A stretch of DNA of 64,000 nucleotides, taken from assembly GCF_008831285.2 (NCBI RefSeq), contig NC_045142.1, positions 2,299,001-2,363,000 on the forward strand. The letters are read 5' to 3'. The notes under the pieces are model-generated. The model was not told the origin of the DNA. It was given only the letters and a program-made list of their open reading frames with translations, and did no database searches. Positions 12,250 through 23,205 of this stretch are shown in pieces. Within the stretch, counting starts at the first letter, position 1. The number at the start of each line of letters is the position of its first letter. The position numbers and the translations under genes are program-made. This DNA comes from Nymphaea colorata. Taxonomy: Eukaryota; Streptophyta; Magnoliopsida; Nymphaeales; Nymphaeaceae.

Positions 12250-12740
12250 TAGGGCTGCACACGAGCTGAGTCACGCTCGTGCTAGGCTAAAAAAAACTCG
12301 AGCTTGAGCTTGACTTGAACCTGAGTCGAGCTCCTTATAGCAAGCTCGACCTCGACTCAACTACACTAAATCAAGTTCGAAGTCGACTCGTTAACCCATT
12401 TAACTCTTTTAGGTGTTAACTTGTTTAACATTAACTCGAGTAAGCATTAACTCGTTTACCTTGTGCAAGTGTTAACTATGTAACTTGTGAAAATTTGTTT
12501 TTACCTTAAAAGTTAAAACTGGTGAACCTGTTTTGGCAATAATATATAGAATACCGGTTTGCAAGTCCAGTATAGTATAAACGAGTCGAGTTCCTGAAAC
12601 TCGAACTCGACTCGTTTATAGTTTCAAGTATCTTTGTAAGATCGAACTCGGCTCATTTGTAAACGAGTCGAATACAAACCGAGTTTTTTCGAGCGAGTTC
12701 GAGTCGAGCCCGAGTTGGCTAAGCTCGTTGTGCAGCCCTT
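12250..12740. mobile_element. hAT-type MITE (491 bp) with 8-bp target duplication
   Basis: The left end TAGGGCTGCACACGAGCT and right end AGCTCGTTGTGCAGCCCTT form terminal inverted repeats with one 1-nt indel and a matching T/A outermost pair. The 8-bp word GTCTGGCT flanks both sides (12,242-12,249 and 12,741-12,748). An 8-bp duplication with a TAGGG-type terminus is the signature of hAT transposons. The interior is filled with ACTCG/GAGTCGAG-like words (CTCGAGCTTGAGC, AACGAGTCGAG) on both arms and has no transposase frame, so it is non-autonomous. Confidence 0.75.
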
Positions 12741-13161
12741 GTCTGGCTATCTCTATTGATTGGTATTCAGATAGCGACATATGGACATGGAAGACCCCAA
12801 TCCACATTAGAATCGGGTGAAATTGAATCCAATTACCCGAGAATATATACTGGTCGGGTTTAAAAGAAGATTACATTTATATATTCATCCAATCTAGTTC
12901 AACCGGATTTACTAAGTAATTAATTAAAATAAACACAAAGTTTTGATATGCTTCTAAACTCGTGTAGGGACGTTGGAGTTCCTTTCTTTTTGGGGTCTTT
13001 TTGACCCGAATAGCTCGTGTTTGCATGACATCGTTCTTGTCGTGGACCACTCGTGTTTGCTATTTGGTTTGTCTAAACCGAGACAATCTTAACCAATTAA
13101 AACTTGTAAACGTTACCATTTATATTCTGTCATGTATTATACATATAATTAAGGGCAATCA
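12741..13161. other. intergenic DNA left of the copia insertion
   Basis: No gene seen. The last five bases, AATCA (13,157-13,161), are the left target-site duplication of the copia element. Confidence 0.7.
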
Positions 13162-13542
13162 TGTTAGTTACAAAGAGATGGGGCGAAAATCTCGTAAAGA
13201 GATATTAGAAGATCTACCACTTTTGGAAGAAGATTGGACGCTGATCTGGTGTGTGTTCCTCATCAAATCGTCCACACCAAGATTGTCGTGATCAAGGAGC
13301 ATCTCTAACGGCAGCAACTGAAGATTCTTGTTAATCCCTAAAAATCTGTTCCTATCTCAATCTTATAAGTGAAACCTATATAATGGGGTGTACCCCTGCT
13401 GTAAAGGTGTGAAAAAAGCAGAATGAAGAAGAGTTCCCCTTTCTCTCGTGGATGTAGGCTTCAAGCCGAACCACGTAATTACTGTCTTACAGTTTTTCCT
13501 TCACTTGCAATCTCTGTTTTTCTCATTGCATACTTCTCAACA
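13162..13542 (+). repeat. 5' LTR of the copia element
   Basis: 381 bp, TGTTAG...CAACA. It contains a TATA box, TATATAA (13,377-13,383), in the right place to start the genomic RNA. The sequence appears identical to 18,281-18,661. Confidence 0.95.
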
Positions 13543-13560
13543 TGGTATCAGAGCTTGGAG
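13543..13560 (+). other. primer-binding site (initiator tRNA-Met)
   Basis: TGGTATCAGAGCTTGG begins directly after the 5' LTR. TGGTATCAGAGC is the usual plant copia sequence complementary to the 3' end of initiator methionine tRNA, which primes minus-strand DNA synthesis. Confidence 0.92.
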
Positions 13561-14056
13561 ATGATTCGTGAGGAGCCGCTGCAAAAGGAATTCTAAGTTT
13601 TTTTCAGCAATGGGGCGACCCAATCAAGTCTGCTCTGCAACGCCTAAAAGATCATCGTAAGAGATGTCGATTTAGCCCATCTCACCCTTCCTCGCTGCCA
13701 TCCTCGCTGCCATCTTCTCCTGCCTACCTCGTTTCTCGTTTTTGATTGGAGCTCCACCAGTCGGCAACGTCCCCGGTAACGGAAAAAAAAAAAAATCTGA
13801 AGAAACTTTTTTTTTTCGTTGTGATTTATTTGTTGAGAACAGAGGCAGACACTCGTTGAAATGAACAGAGGACAATGGATTTTCTGCGTAAGTCCATTAA
13901 ATGACTTTTTGAGAATTAGTCGCTGCTTACATTTGTGCAACTCTGTTTTTTTCGTCTCTTCTCATGGGACTGATATCGGTGGGATTTTTTTGAGAATCCG
14001 GAAAGGAGTAGTCCATTGTTTTTTAAATATCGCCTGTCATCAAGTGATTTCCTGCC

Positions 14057-17000
14057 ATGGCAGATACGTCTAGTAACCAATCTAGCGAAAATTCCAGCAG
14101 TATGAAAGGAGGACACGATCAGAGCCATGGGACACTCAAGATCACTTCTATTCTCCTCAACGACACCAATTATCTCAGTTGGGCTAAATCTGCCCGTCTA
14201 TTCTTAAGCGGGCGATCCAAAGTAGGATATATCAGTGGACGAATCACACCTCCAGCAAAGAACGATCCCAACTATGAAGATTGGGAATCTGAGAATGATA
14301 TGGTAATGGCTTGGCTTATGAATTCTATGGAACCTCACATATCTAGTTTATTTCTATACAAGGAAACAGCGAAGGAAATATGGGATACATTGAGAGAGAT
14401 GTACAGCGAGCAAAACAACCTTGCCCGCGTCTATCAGCTACAACTTGACATTGCCAATCTCACCAAAGATGGTAAGCAAACCAGCCTCTACTTAAACAAA
14501 CTTCGCAGCCTGTATGATGAACTCGCCCAATACAGACCAGCCACTACCGATGCCGAGATCTATCAAAAGCGATTCGATGAAGACAAAATATTTAAAGTGC
14601 TTGCTGGTCTTGGACCTGACTATGAGAATCTTCGTAGCCAGATTCTCATGACCACTCCCTTGCCAAGCTATAATCAAGTTTGCCAAGCAATACAAAGAGA
14701 AGACACCAGAAGAAAAGTTATGAATCCCACAGACATATATGAAGAAAATCCAGAGAAGATGGCATGTCTAGCTCGATCTGAATCCAAGACATGGAAAGGC
14801 GAGACATGGAAAGGCGATTCAAAAAATCAAAGTGGTGGCGGAAATTTTCAACGAAACCGCAGCAAACTAAAATGTTCTCATTGCAAAAAAACGGGTCATC
14901 TTCGAGAAAGATGCTGGGAACTCGTCGGCAAACCTGCAAGAGACAAGGCAACAACCACTCCTCAAGTTGATCTTGCTCATTTTGTTACAAAAGAGGACTT
15001 AGAGAAATTTTTCCAAAAATTCTCAAAAACGAACCTCGTCTCTTCTCAACCGGTCAGCAACTCTATTGAAGGTAACAACCTTGCCCTCCTCACACATTCT
15101 AGTAAATCTATATGGGTTGTTGATACTGGTGCCACCGATCATATGACAAATGATCTGACAAGGCTGACCACTATTGATCATATGAACAAAAAATCCGTCT
15201 TCTCAGCTGACGGATCACATATTGCAGTTGATGGAACTGGAAAATTTTCTTTTTTTGAAAATAAATCATCTTCAGTTCTTTATGTACCACATCTCTCCAC
15301 TAGTTTGATGTCAGTTAGCAAGTTGACAAAGACTTACAATTGTATGGCTGTTTTCTCTCCCAAGAATGTGATATTTCAGGATCTGGAAACGAAGAGGGAG
15401 ATTGGTAGAGGACGGGAACAAAATGGGCTTTATGTGGTGGAGACTCCAGAGTCAAGCTTCTTAGTACACACCAATAATGAAAAGAAGAGGCAAGAATACC
15501 AGATGTGGCACGCAAGACTTGGGCATATTTCAGACAGAAGCTTGAAAATACGTGTTCCTAATGTCACCATTAATGAACACTCTTGTGATGCTTGCGAATA
15601 TTCGAAGTCAACTAGGCTGCCGTTTCAAACATCCACTGATCGATCTACGGATTTTTTTGATTTGGTACATTCAGACGTATGGGGACCAGCTCCTGTGGAA
15701 TCCAATACGGGATACAGGTATTATGTGTCTTTTATCGAAGATAAATCTCGCATGTCATGGATATTTTTTCTTAGAAATAAAAGTGAAGTTGTTAAGGTTT
15801 TTCAAGATTATTACAATTTGGTATACACTCAGTATGGTGCAAAAATTAAGAAGCTTCGATCTGATAATGGGGGGGAATATGTGAACCAACAATTTGAGGA
15901 ATTCCTGAACAAAAAAGGCATACAACCTCAACTTACATGTTCAGGGACTCCCCAACAAAATGGGGTGTCAGAAAGAAAGAACAGACAGCTTCTTAATATT
16001 GCCCGTGCCCTTATGATGCATATGAACGTACCTCAAGTTTTTTGGGCAGAAGCAGTTGGTACTGCCTGCTATCTTGCTAATAGAATTCCTAGTTCTAGTA
16101 TTGAAAATCAAGTTCCTCTTGAAGTTCTAATGCACAAAACAATCTCTATTAGACATTTAAGAATTTTTGGGTGTAAATGTTTTGTGCATATACAAGAGAG
16201 ATTTCGAAACAAACTTGAAAAGCGAGCTTTGAAATGCATCTTCCTTGGGTACTCAAGCAAGAAAAGTGGCTACAAATGCTTTGACCCAAAATCAAGAAAG
16301 TTTTTTGTGACTCGGGATGTGAAATTCTTTGAGAATGAATCCTATTATGAGGCACCAAGTCAGGGGGAGACTCAAGATCAAGGCACTAGCTCTGTTACTG
16401 CTCCTCTTGCTCTAGCTCCTCTCTCTCTTCCTCTTGTTGATGTTTTTCAAACTCATACCAAAAACCAAAACCAGCAACCTAGTGAACCTACCATCCTAGA
16501 AAACCAAAACCAAGAGAGTAACCTAAACCAAGATTTGCAGCCACTGTTGTCTAACCAAAATCAAAGCATTGAACCAACCCTTAGAAGATCAACCCGTCCC
16601 TCTAGACCACCATCAAAACTGAATGACTTTTATACCTATTTATCGACCCAACACAACCACTCCATAGAAAACTACATCAATTTCAATACCTTATCAAAGC
16701 CATACAAGTCCTATGTTCTTAATACCTACTCTCATCATGAGCCAAAAAACTATGAGGAAGCTAATACAAACATAAGCTGGCAGAGAGCTATGCAAGAAGA
16801 GTTGTCCGCGTTGAACAAAAATCAAACCTGGGAGATAGTGCCACTGCCTGAAGGGAAGAAAGTCGTCGGATGTAAGTGGATATACAAGATCAAATATCAC
16901 AGTGATGGAACTATCGAACGGTACAAAGCTCGCCTCGTTGCAAAAGGTTTCACTCAAACTGAGGGAGTAGACTTCAATGAAACCTTTGCTCCAGTCGCTA

Positions 17001-18271
17001 AGATGAATACAGTAAGAACTCTTCTTTCAGTTGCTTCAATCAAACGGTGGAAACTAGCACAACTTGATGTCAAGAATGCTTTTCTTCATGGAGAACTCAA
17101 TGAAGAAGTTTACATGGAAGTTCCTCAAAGCATACAACATAAGAAAGGGTATGTGTGCAAACTAAAAAAGGCTCTTTACGGCCTTAAGCAGTCCCCTCGA
17201 GCGTGGTTTTCACGCCTAAGTGAAGCACTAACTAAGATTGGATTTAAGCGTAGCAGCGCTGATTATACAATGTTTGTTGCTATTCGATCCTCAAAAATAA
17301 CTATTCTACTTGTTTATGTAGATGACATCATATTGACAGGTGATGATAAAGAGTTCATGGTACACGTCAAAACTTATCTCAATCAGCAATTTGAAATAAA
17401 AGACCTTGGAACCCTACGGTACTTCTTGGGTATAGAGGTGGCGCACTCAGAAAATGGAATCTTTATATGCCAAAGAAAATATACTCTAGACCTCTTAAAG
17501 GAAACTGGATGCCTGGGAGCAAAGGCTGCAGACACACCTCTTGAGATAAATTGCAAATTGAAGAAAGATGAAGGAGAAGGAATTGAAAATGTTCAAAGTT
17601 TTCAGAAATTGGTTGGGAAGCTCATATACCTGACCGTCACTCGACCAGACATCACTTATGCTGTCAGCCTGGTAAGTCAATTTATGCACAACCCAAAGTC
17701 AAGACACGTTGAAGCTGCTCACAGAATCTTGAGATACTTAAAAAGAACTCCTGGACAAGGGATCGTGATGAAACGAGATCAGAAAATGGATGTCATTGGT
17801 TACTGTGATGCTGATTGGGCGGGGGATCCAAACAATCGAAAATCTACAACAGGATACTGTACTTTTGTCGGAGGAAACTTGGTGACTTGGAAAAGTAAAA
17901 AACAATCGGTTGTGGCCCGATCAAGTGCAGAGGCAGAATACAGAGCTATGGCGTCATGTACGTGTGAATTAGTATGGATAAAAGCATTATTGAAAGATAT
18001 GAAGATTGAAGTAGAGGAGCCCATGAGGTTAATGTGTGACAACATGGCTGCTATCTATATTGGAGCAAATCCAGTTTTTCACGAACGTACTAAGCACATC
18101 GAAGTCGATTGCCATTTCATCAGAGAAAAAATACAGGATGGAACCATTATAACACCACACGTCAGAAGTGAACTTCAACTTGCTGACATTCTTACAAAAT
18201 CTCTTGGAAGAGATCGTCATACATTCATTATACACAAGTTGGGGCAGATCGATATCTGCACGCCAACTTGA
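14057..18271 (+). CDS. copia Gag-Pol polyprotein, 1404 residues, intact
   Basis: One uninterrupted frame encodes all proteins for element replication. In order: a UBN2-type Gag region; a CCHC zinc knuckle CSHCKKTGHLRERC (273-286); aspartic protease with DTGA (Asp356); the pre-integrase region WHARLGH and CDACEYSK zinc-binding residues; integrase core with Asp540, Asp603 and Glu639 (D,D-35-E spacing); reverse transcriptase with catalytic YVDD (1087-1090); RNase H starting near GYCDADW (Asp1251) and ending with the copia-typical SSAEAEYRA. The length is normal for plant copia. The start at 14,057 follows a 514-nt leader; the stop lies just before the polypurine tract. All expected catalytic residues are present, so activity is possible but not shown. 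Confidence 0.96.
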   Translation: MADTSSNQSSENSSSMKGGHDQSHGTLKITSILLNDTNYLSWAKSARLFLSGRSKVGYISGRITPPAKNDPNYEDWESENDMVMAWLMNSMEPHISSLFLYKETAKEIWDTLREMYSEQNNLARVYQLQLDIANLTKDGKQTSLYLNKLRSLYDELAQYRPATTDAEIYQKRFDEDKIFKVLAGLGPDYENLRSQILMTTPLPSYNQVCQAIQREDTRRKVMNPTDIYEENPEKMACLARSESKTWKGETWKGDSKNQSGGGNFQRNRSKLKCSHCKKTGHLRERCWELVGKPARDKATTTPQVDLAHFVTKEDLEKFFQKFSKTNLVSSQPVSNSIEGNNLALLTHSSKSIWVVDTGATDHMTNDLTRLTTIDHMNKKSVFSADGSHIAVDGTGKFSFFENKSSSVLYVPHLSTSLMSVSKLTKTYNCMAVFSPKNVIFQDLETKREIGRGREQNGLYVVETPESSFLVHTNNEKKRQEYQMWHARLGHISDRSLKIRVPNVTINEHSCDACEYSKSTRLPFQTSTDRSTDFFDLVHSDVWGPAPVESNTGYRYYVSFIEDKSRMSWIFFLRNKSEVVKVFQDYYNLVYTQYGAKIKKLRSDNGGEYVNQQFEEFLNKKGIQPQLTCSGTPQQNGVSERKNRQLLNIARALMMHMNVPQVFWAEAVGTACYLANRIPSSSIENQVPLEVLMHKTISIRHLRIFGCKCFVHIQERFRNKLEKRALKCIFLGYSSKKSGYKCFDPKSRKFFVTRDVKFFENESYYEAPSQGETQDQGTSSVTAPLALAPLSLPLVDVFQTHTKNQNQQPSEPTILENQNQESNLNQDLQPLLSNQNQSIEPTLRRSTRPSRPPSKLNDFYTYLSTQHNHSIENYINFNTLSKPYKSYVLNTYSHHEPKNYEEANTNISWQRAMQEELSALNKNQTWEIVPLPEGKKVVGCKWIYKIKYHSDGTIERYKARLVAKGFTQTEGVDFNETFAPVAKMNTVRTLLSVASIKRWKLAQLDVKNAFLHGELNEEVYMEVPQSIQHKKGYVCKLKKALYGLKQSPRAWFSRLSEALTKIGFKRSSADYTMFVAIRSSKITILLVYVDDIILTGDDKEFMVHVKTYLNQQFEIKDLGTLRYFLGIEVAHSENGIFICQRKYTLDLLKETGCLGAKAADTPLEINCKLKKDEGEGIENVQSFQKLVGKLIYLTVTRPDITYAVSLVSQFMHNPKSRHVEAAHRILRYLKRTPGQGIVMKRDQKMDVIGYCDADWAGDPNNRKSTTGYCTFVGGNLVTWKSKKQSVVARSSAEAEYRAMASCTCELVWIKALLKDMKIEVEEPMRLMCDNMAAIYIGANPVFHERTKHIEVDCHFIREKIQDGTIITPHVRSELQLADILTKSLGRDRHTFIIHKLGQIDICTPT

Positions 18272-18280
18272 GGGGGAGAC
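18270..18280 (+). other. polypurine tract of the copia element
   Basis: GAGGGGGAGAC lies directly before the 3' LTR and overlaps the last bases of the Gag-Pol stop codon. It is the standard site of plus-strand priming in copia elements. Confidence 0.9.
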
Positions 18281-18661
18281 TGTTAGTTACAAAGAGATGG
18301 GGCGAAAATCTCGTAAAGAGATATTAGAAGATCTACCACTTTTGGAAGAAGATTGGACGCTGATCTGGTGTGTGTTCCTCATCAAATCGTCCACACCAAG
18401 ATTGTCGTGATCAAGGAGCATCTCTAACGGCAGCAACTGAAGATTCTTGTTAATCCCTAAAAATCTGTTCCTATCTCAATCTTATAAGTGAAACCTATAT
18501 AATGGGGTGTACCCCTGCTGTAAAGGTGTGAAAAAAGCAGAATGAAGAAGAGTTCCCCTTTCTCTCGTGGATGTAGGCTTCAAGCCGAACCACGTAATTA
18601 CTGTCTTACAGTTTTTCCTTCACTTGCAATCTCTGTTTTTCTCATTGCATACTTCTCAACA
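18281..18661 (+). repeat. 3' LTR of the copia element
   Basis: 381 bp, same ends and same TATATAA box (18,496-18,502) as the 5' LTR, with no mismatch seen on reading both. Followed by the right target duplication AATCA (18,662-18,666). Confidence 0.95.
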
Positions 18662-18779
18662 AATCAAAACATATTTAGCGGAAATTAAGTAACTTTTCCG
18701 ATCCAAGGAACAAGAATTGGGCTTGGTTGCTCAATTATATACATGGAAGTAAAACCAATTTAATTGCGTGTCTCTCATT

Positions 18780-19305
18780 GACATAAGCATGCCAATGGAT
18801 CGAATTCAGATCAGATGTAACGTGCCATATCTAAATATCCGGGTAATGCTTAATTTGAGATGGAACAGATAGGAAAAACCATAAACCACATGAACATGAT
18901 CGGCCTCAAACTAATCGTATGTGATTTTTCTTATCTGAGTCCAACACATTGAGTTGGAACTTGATTTGAGTATTGGATCACTATCTACGAACCACGGCAT
19001 CCCTAGAGCACTCCATACGCATTCATCCTGGATCTGGATACAGTTGCAAATAAGTCGGATATATGTATGGTACCAGATTATGCCACTGTCTACAGTTCGT
19101 GCCTAAGTCAGATCTAAGTCTCAATATGTTAAGCTGATGCGTGACTAGACCTTGTTTACGGCAAATGAAAACTTAGTGATGAGATTTGAAGAACTCATGG
19201 TGGTCTTTCAGCACTGGATACGATATTCATTTCTTTCTAGTGCTGTTAAGAGACCGGCCTCAGCTATAAGTTATAATGGATCTAGAGAGAGAGAGAGAGA
19301 GCATG
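18780..19305. repeat. dispersed ~520-bp repeat, left copy
   Basis: Matches 21,090-21,623 in the same orientation along its whole length. Shared words in order include CATCCCTAGAG, TTCATCCTGGATCTGGATA, TATGTTAAGCTGA, GTTTACGGCAA and GGTGGTCTTTCA. Both copies end in a GA microsatellite. The identity is moderate, so the duplication is old. Non-coding; class unknown. Confidence 0.7.
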
Positions 19306-19394
19306 GGTTGTAGCAAAAAGATAAGTTTGTTTTTCATGATACCTATGCACTAGTGAACAAAGGTGTTATCAAGAGATGCTTGTTCGGGGTCACT

Positions 19395-19960
19395 ACCAAA
19401 TATGATTAGTTACTGTACCAAATGGGTGTTTATAATGCATTCCTCAATGAGGATTTGGATGGGAACATCTACATTGTAGCTTCCACTAGATTATTGTAGC
19501 AAATATGAAAAGAGAGTGTGCAAACTATACACATCATTGCATAGCCTTTGACAGACATCTCAGAACAGGGTTCGCCAAACTCTCTACAACCGTGCTAGCT
19601 TTGGGGTTCACCTACAAAGGAGGTAGAGACTTCGTCGTTGTGCTTGTTTATGTTGATGATTTGGTTATTGCAGGTATTGAAAGTACAATAGCATATAGTC
19701 AATTCAAAATGAAGGAATAGGTCATCTTGTGTTTTTTTTGGAACTGAATTGGCAACAAGGTATCTTCCTTTTACTGGGAAAGCATGTATGTGACATTTTA
19801 GATGAAGCAAGAAAATTGAATGCCAAACTTTCAGAGACAACAATGAAGGAAAACTATATTTATCATGAAATGCGAAAGCAAAATGTTCACCTAGCCCTTG
19901 CAGAGCTGAACCCTTCCTTCTACCAGAACTTGTGCTAGGGGGGCCATGCAGATGATGATT
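19395..19960 (+). pseudogene. decayed copia reverse transcriptase fragment
   Basis: The plus strand shows successive copia RT blocks in shifted frames: VYNAFLNEDLDGNIYI (from about 19,425; compare the DVKNAFLHGEL block of the intact element), FAKLSTTVLALGF, FVVVLVYVDDLVIAG with the catalytic YVDD intact, then LELNWQQGIFLLLGKHVCDILDEARKL read in part. Frameshifts and stops separate the blocks, and Gag, protease, integrase and RNase H are missing. It belongs to a different and much older copia lineage than the element ending at 18,661. Confidence 0.75.
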
Positions 19961-20084
19961 CATACTTCAACAATTGGCAAAGGAAGTACAAGGAGATGGT
20001 GGCAAAGCAGAAAGAGGTTCATTTAGAAGGATCACCTTTCTTAGCTCTCTGCCCGGTTGCGTAGTGATTTACATACTGCTCTGT

Positions 20085-20520
20085 TGTTGAGGGGGTGAAG
20101 TTTCTTCTTCTTTTCTACTGAAACTTTTTGAAATCTGATTTTCGGTAGATCGAGGATTTTAGCATCGTCATTGAAAGTTTTGTTTCTGTACAGAAAGGAG
20201 ATGGCGAAGCAGATTTCAAATTACACTTGGGTAGCTGAGAGTGATAAGCAGCACGGTACAGAGGAAGGAGATATTGTTTCCAAGAATATCGGATCATCTG
20301 AATCTCCACCGAGTGAGAAACATCCTACCTCCTTTTATTATCTCCAATCCGCCTACTAGAATTGGCTGTAACTGTGTGAATGAGGATTCCAATATCAAGG
20401 ATCTAGATTCTATCAATGACGATAAATAAATCTTGCTCTCTCTAGTGATTGTGTGTAAAAATACTAGAGAGAGTTTTCCCATCGTGGATGTTGGCTGAAT
20501 TCGTGACATAATAAGGGAGA
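20085..20520 (+). mobile_element. possible polypurine tract and decayed 3' LTR of the old copia element
   Basis: TTGAGGGGG (20,087-20,095) is the copia-type polypurine word and lies 3' of the RT remnant. About 380 bp further on, GAGAGAGTTTTCCCATCGTGG and GATGTTGGCTGAA resemble the end of the intact copia LTR (TTTCTCTCGTGGATGTAGGCT). Position and order fit a 3' LTR of the element whose RT remnant is at 19,395-19,960. The ends are not defined. Confidence 0.35.
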
Positions 20521-21089
20521 AAAGGTTGAAGAGAAACATCACCAATCTCATGCTTGTTTGGATTCAGAATTATCCGTGATGCACATCTCGGTCGACCTAT
20601 ACGGCGAAAAAAAGTTAGCCAACGCAAATGAAATGTTTTAGAATGAGGAGCGCTTGATTGCATCAAATAGGCGGCTCAAATATTAGTCGGTTAAAATGAG
20701 GGGTGCATAAATTCTCCAGCTTCTGTTTGTGTAGTTCATGTTAACATACTTCTTTTAGATCTGTCATTATTCTTAATTTCTCACTACCGAATCAATTTCT
20801 GTTGTTTGCTGCAACAATGATCAAACAACTTGGTTTCAGGAAGCAGCGATGCATAAACCATGCCAATCCAGACCAGTAATTGTTCTAAGATAATGGATTC
20901 GAACTTCTTGTGGAATAATTTCTAGTGGTAAATCCCATTATCAGGTAATTAAATGAGTATTTCTTGGGAGATTACGGCCAAATGCAGCTTAACTAATGTT
21001 TATATGTAGTTTTAATACATCGTTTCTTTCCTTAGTTCTAGATTATTAGTGACGAGAAGCGTCACGGCCCTAAAAAGTGACACTCCAAT
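20521..21089. other. intergenic DNA, no gene seen
   Basis: AT-rich, no supported coding frame, RNA gene or clear repeat. Confidence 0.5.
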
Positions 21090-21623
21090 TAGAAATCACA
21101 TGCCCATGGATCGAATCCAGATTGGATATAACCGTTGCCAATCTAAATATCTGGGTAATTTTGATTTGAACTGGATCCAAATCTGAATGCAAAGAATACA
21201 AAACCATATTTCTCCTTCAATATGTAACCGATTAAGATGCCCACGAGATTCAGATATTAGTTTAACGGAACAGCTGATCGGAAAAAACCACGTAGGTATC
21301 GAGTCCAACTAATTGAACTCGAACTTGAATTGAGTATCGGATCACTGTGCATGAACCACTGCATCCCTAGAGTAATCTACACACCTTCATCCTGGATCTG
21401 GATATGGATGCAAATGGGACAGACATTGATGTTGTAGTAGATTCGGCCATTTTTTAACACTACGTGGCTAAATCAGATCCAAGCCTCAGTATGTTAAGCT
21501 GAATGCTTAACTATACCTCGTTTACGGCAAGTGAAAACTCAATAATGGGTTTGAATTCAAGGTGGTCTTTCACCACTGGGTGTGATATTAGTCTATTTTA
21601 GAGAGAGAGAGAGAGAGAGAGAT
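21090..21623. repeat. dispersed ~520-bp repeat, right copy
   Basis: Direct-orientation partner of 18,780-19,305, ending in a GA microsatellite (about 21,600-21,622). With the left copy it brackets the old copia remnant. The pair could be a dispersed repeat present twice or the relic of a segmental duplication. Confidence 0.7.
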
Positions 21624-23205
21624 TTCTTCTGCCTATAATCTAATGTTGTAGCTTGTGAAGCCTATCTAATCTGGATATATTAGTTAGACAAGGTCGAACA
21701 CTACAGGATAAGTTCAAAGGGCGGAGGCATGTGTGGGCACTGTGTAGGCAGTTGCTTCCACCGACCCACAAAAAAAGTTTTTATTTTCATATTCGATACT
21801 TCAAGAAATTTCACCCATTTACAAATTGGCGCCTCTTAAAATTTTAAAATTACATAAATAGTGCACCCAAGCTACAATTTTCTGGCTCCACCCATGATAA
21901 GTTAATGCAAATCTGTATCTCTTGTATAGTGTAGTAGCTAGACCAAAGTTCAATAATATGGGGATTGATTGGATAAATTAATATGCCAGATATTGGTCAT
22001 CTTGAAGAGCTTTTTCCATTTCGTCTCATTATCTGTAAATTGGCAGGCCTCTGATTGATGAAATTTGCTCTCAAGGTCACATATGTGCTTGATAATAAAA
22101 TCTACAAAGCCGTAGTTCAACCAACAGATCGGTTCCAAATCCACAATCAGCGCTATAATCCATGCATGTTGGTACCAATACTAAAACTGATTACAAGCTG
22201 TCTGATTAACTTGATTGACGGTTTATAAGATGCCACGTTGAAATGAAAATATAAATTGTAATATAGTTTTCATGAATGATCATGGGAGATTTTCAGAATG
22301 TGATAGTAAGTTTGAACACCCATTTATTTTTTTTTTTTTTTCTGTTCAGTTTCCTAAGATTCTAACATATAATAAGATCATATGTGGATGATGCTTGGAT
22401 GGGGTTCTCAAGAAGCGCATAGCTCTGCCCCACAGTTAACAGGAGAGTTGAACGGTGCATATTAGAAAATTAGAGCTACAATAGCCTTGAGATTTCCTTT
22501 TTTTTCCTTTGCTTCCACTCTAAATTTGCTTCAGGATTTGGGCACTATAAAGTTGCTTTCGAATGTAGGCCATAAACAATACACCCAATCAACTAGAGTA
22601 TCGTACTTCTGGCAACCAGATTTTCCGGTCAAGGCGTCGTTGGGGTTAAGTCCCATAAACAATACACCTAATCAACTAGAGTACCGTACTTCTTACAACC
22701 AGACTTTCCGGACAAGGCGTCGTTGGGGTTATGTCCCAATCAGTTATTAATCAGAACTTGTGATTATGTACAACAAAAAAATGGGGCTTTAACAGCCATA
22801 TTCCATAACCACTGATTCACAAAAAGGGAACCACTGGGGATCGGGAGCCATCCATTTCCGAGCAGAAATGTCGTCTGGAACGATCGTCAAAAGTCCAGAA
22901 CAAAATGGACCTGACAACAAGACTTTCAATGACTCACCAAATGAGAAAATTATATATCTATTTTTCTTAACAATAACATACATTACACCGCTTTATATGG
23001 AGAGAAATCAATTAATGTGACGCCCTAAGGTTTTCCCCAACTATTTGGTGCCTAACACGAGGCCTTGTGTCTCTTTAAGACGAGAGGTACTTTATCATTC
23101 CTGTTAAGGCTATGGTGAAAAAAAAAGGGTGTCTATTATAAATGATCAGAACTTCCCGAAATCCTATTGCTATAAATGACCAGAATCTAGAACATTTAAA
23201 ACACA
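21624..23205. other. intergenic DNA with repeat fragments, no gene seen
   Basis: Contains a degraded copy of the GTGTGGGCA/GGCAGTTGC dispersed repeat (about 21,720-21,895, ending CTGGCTCCACCC) and the 83-bp tandem duplication listed separately. No coding region is supported. Confidence 0.5.
22571..22736. repeat. tandem duplication, 83-bp unit, two copies
   Basis: Copy 1 (22,571-22,653) and copy 2 (22,654-22,736) both begin CATAAACAATACACC and both carry AAGGCGTCGTTGGGGTTA. They differ at about eight positions. Confidence 0.88.

Larger units (their letters stand above)
13162..18661 (+). mobile_element. intact Ty1/copia LTR retrotransposon (5.5 kb)
   Basis: A complete element: 381-bp 5' LTR, primer-binding site, 514-nt leader, one 1404-residue Gag-Pol frame, polypurine tract and 381-bp 3' LTR. 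Both LTRs start TGTTAG and end CAACA. The 5-bp duplication AATCA flanks it (13,157-13,161 and 18,662-18,666). I see no difference between the LTRs by eye, and the coding frame has no stop or frameshift. These are the marks of a very recent, potentially autonomous insertion. The order protease, integrase, reverse transcriptase, RNase H defines copia. The lineage within copia is not assigned. Confidence 0.96.
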
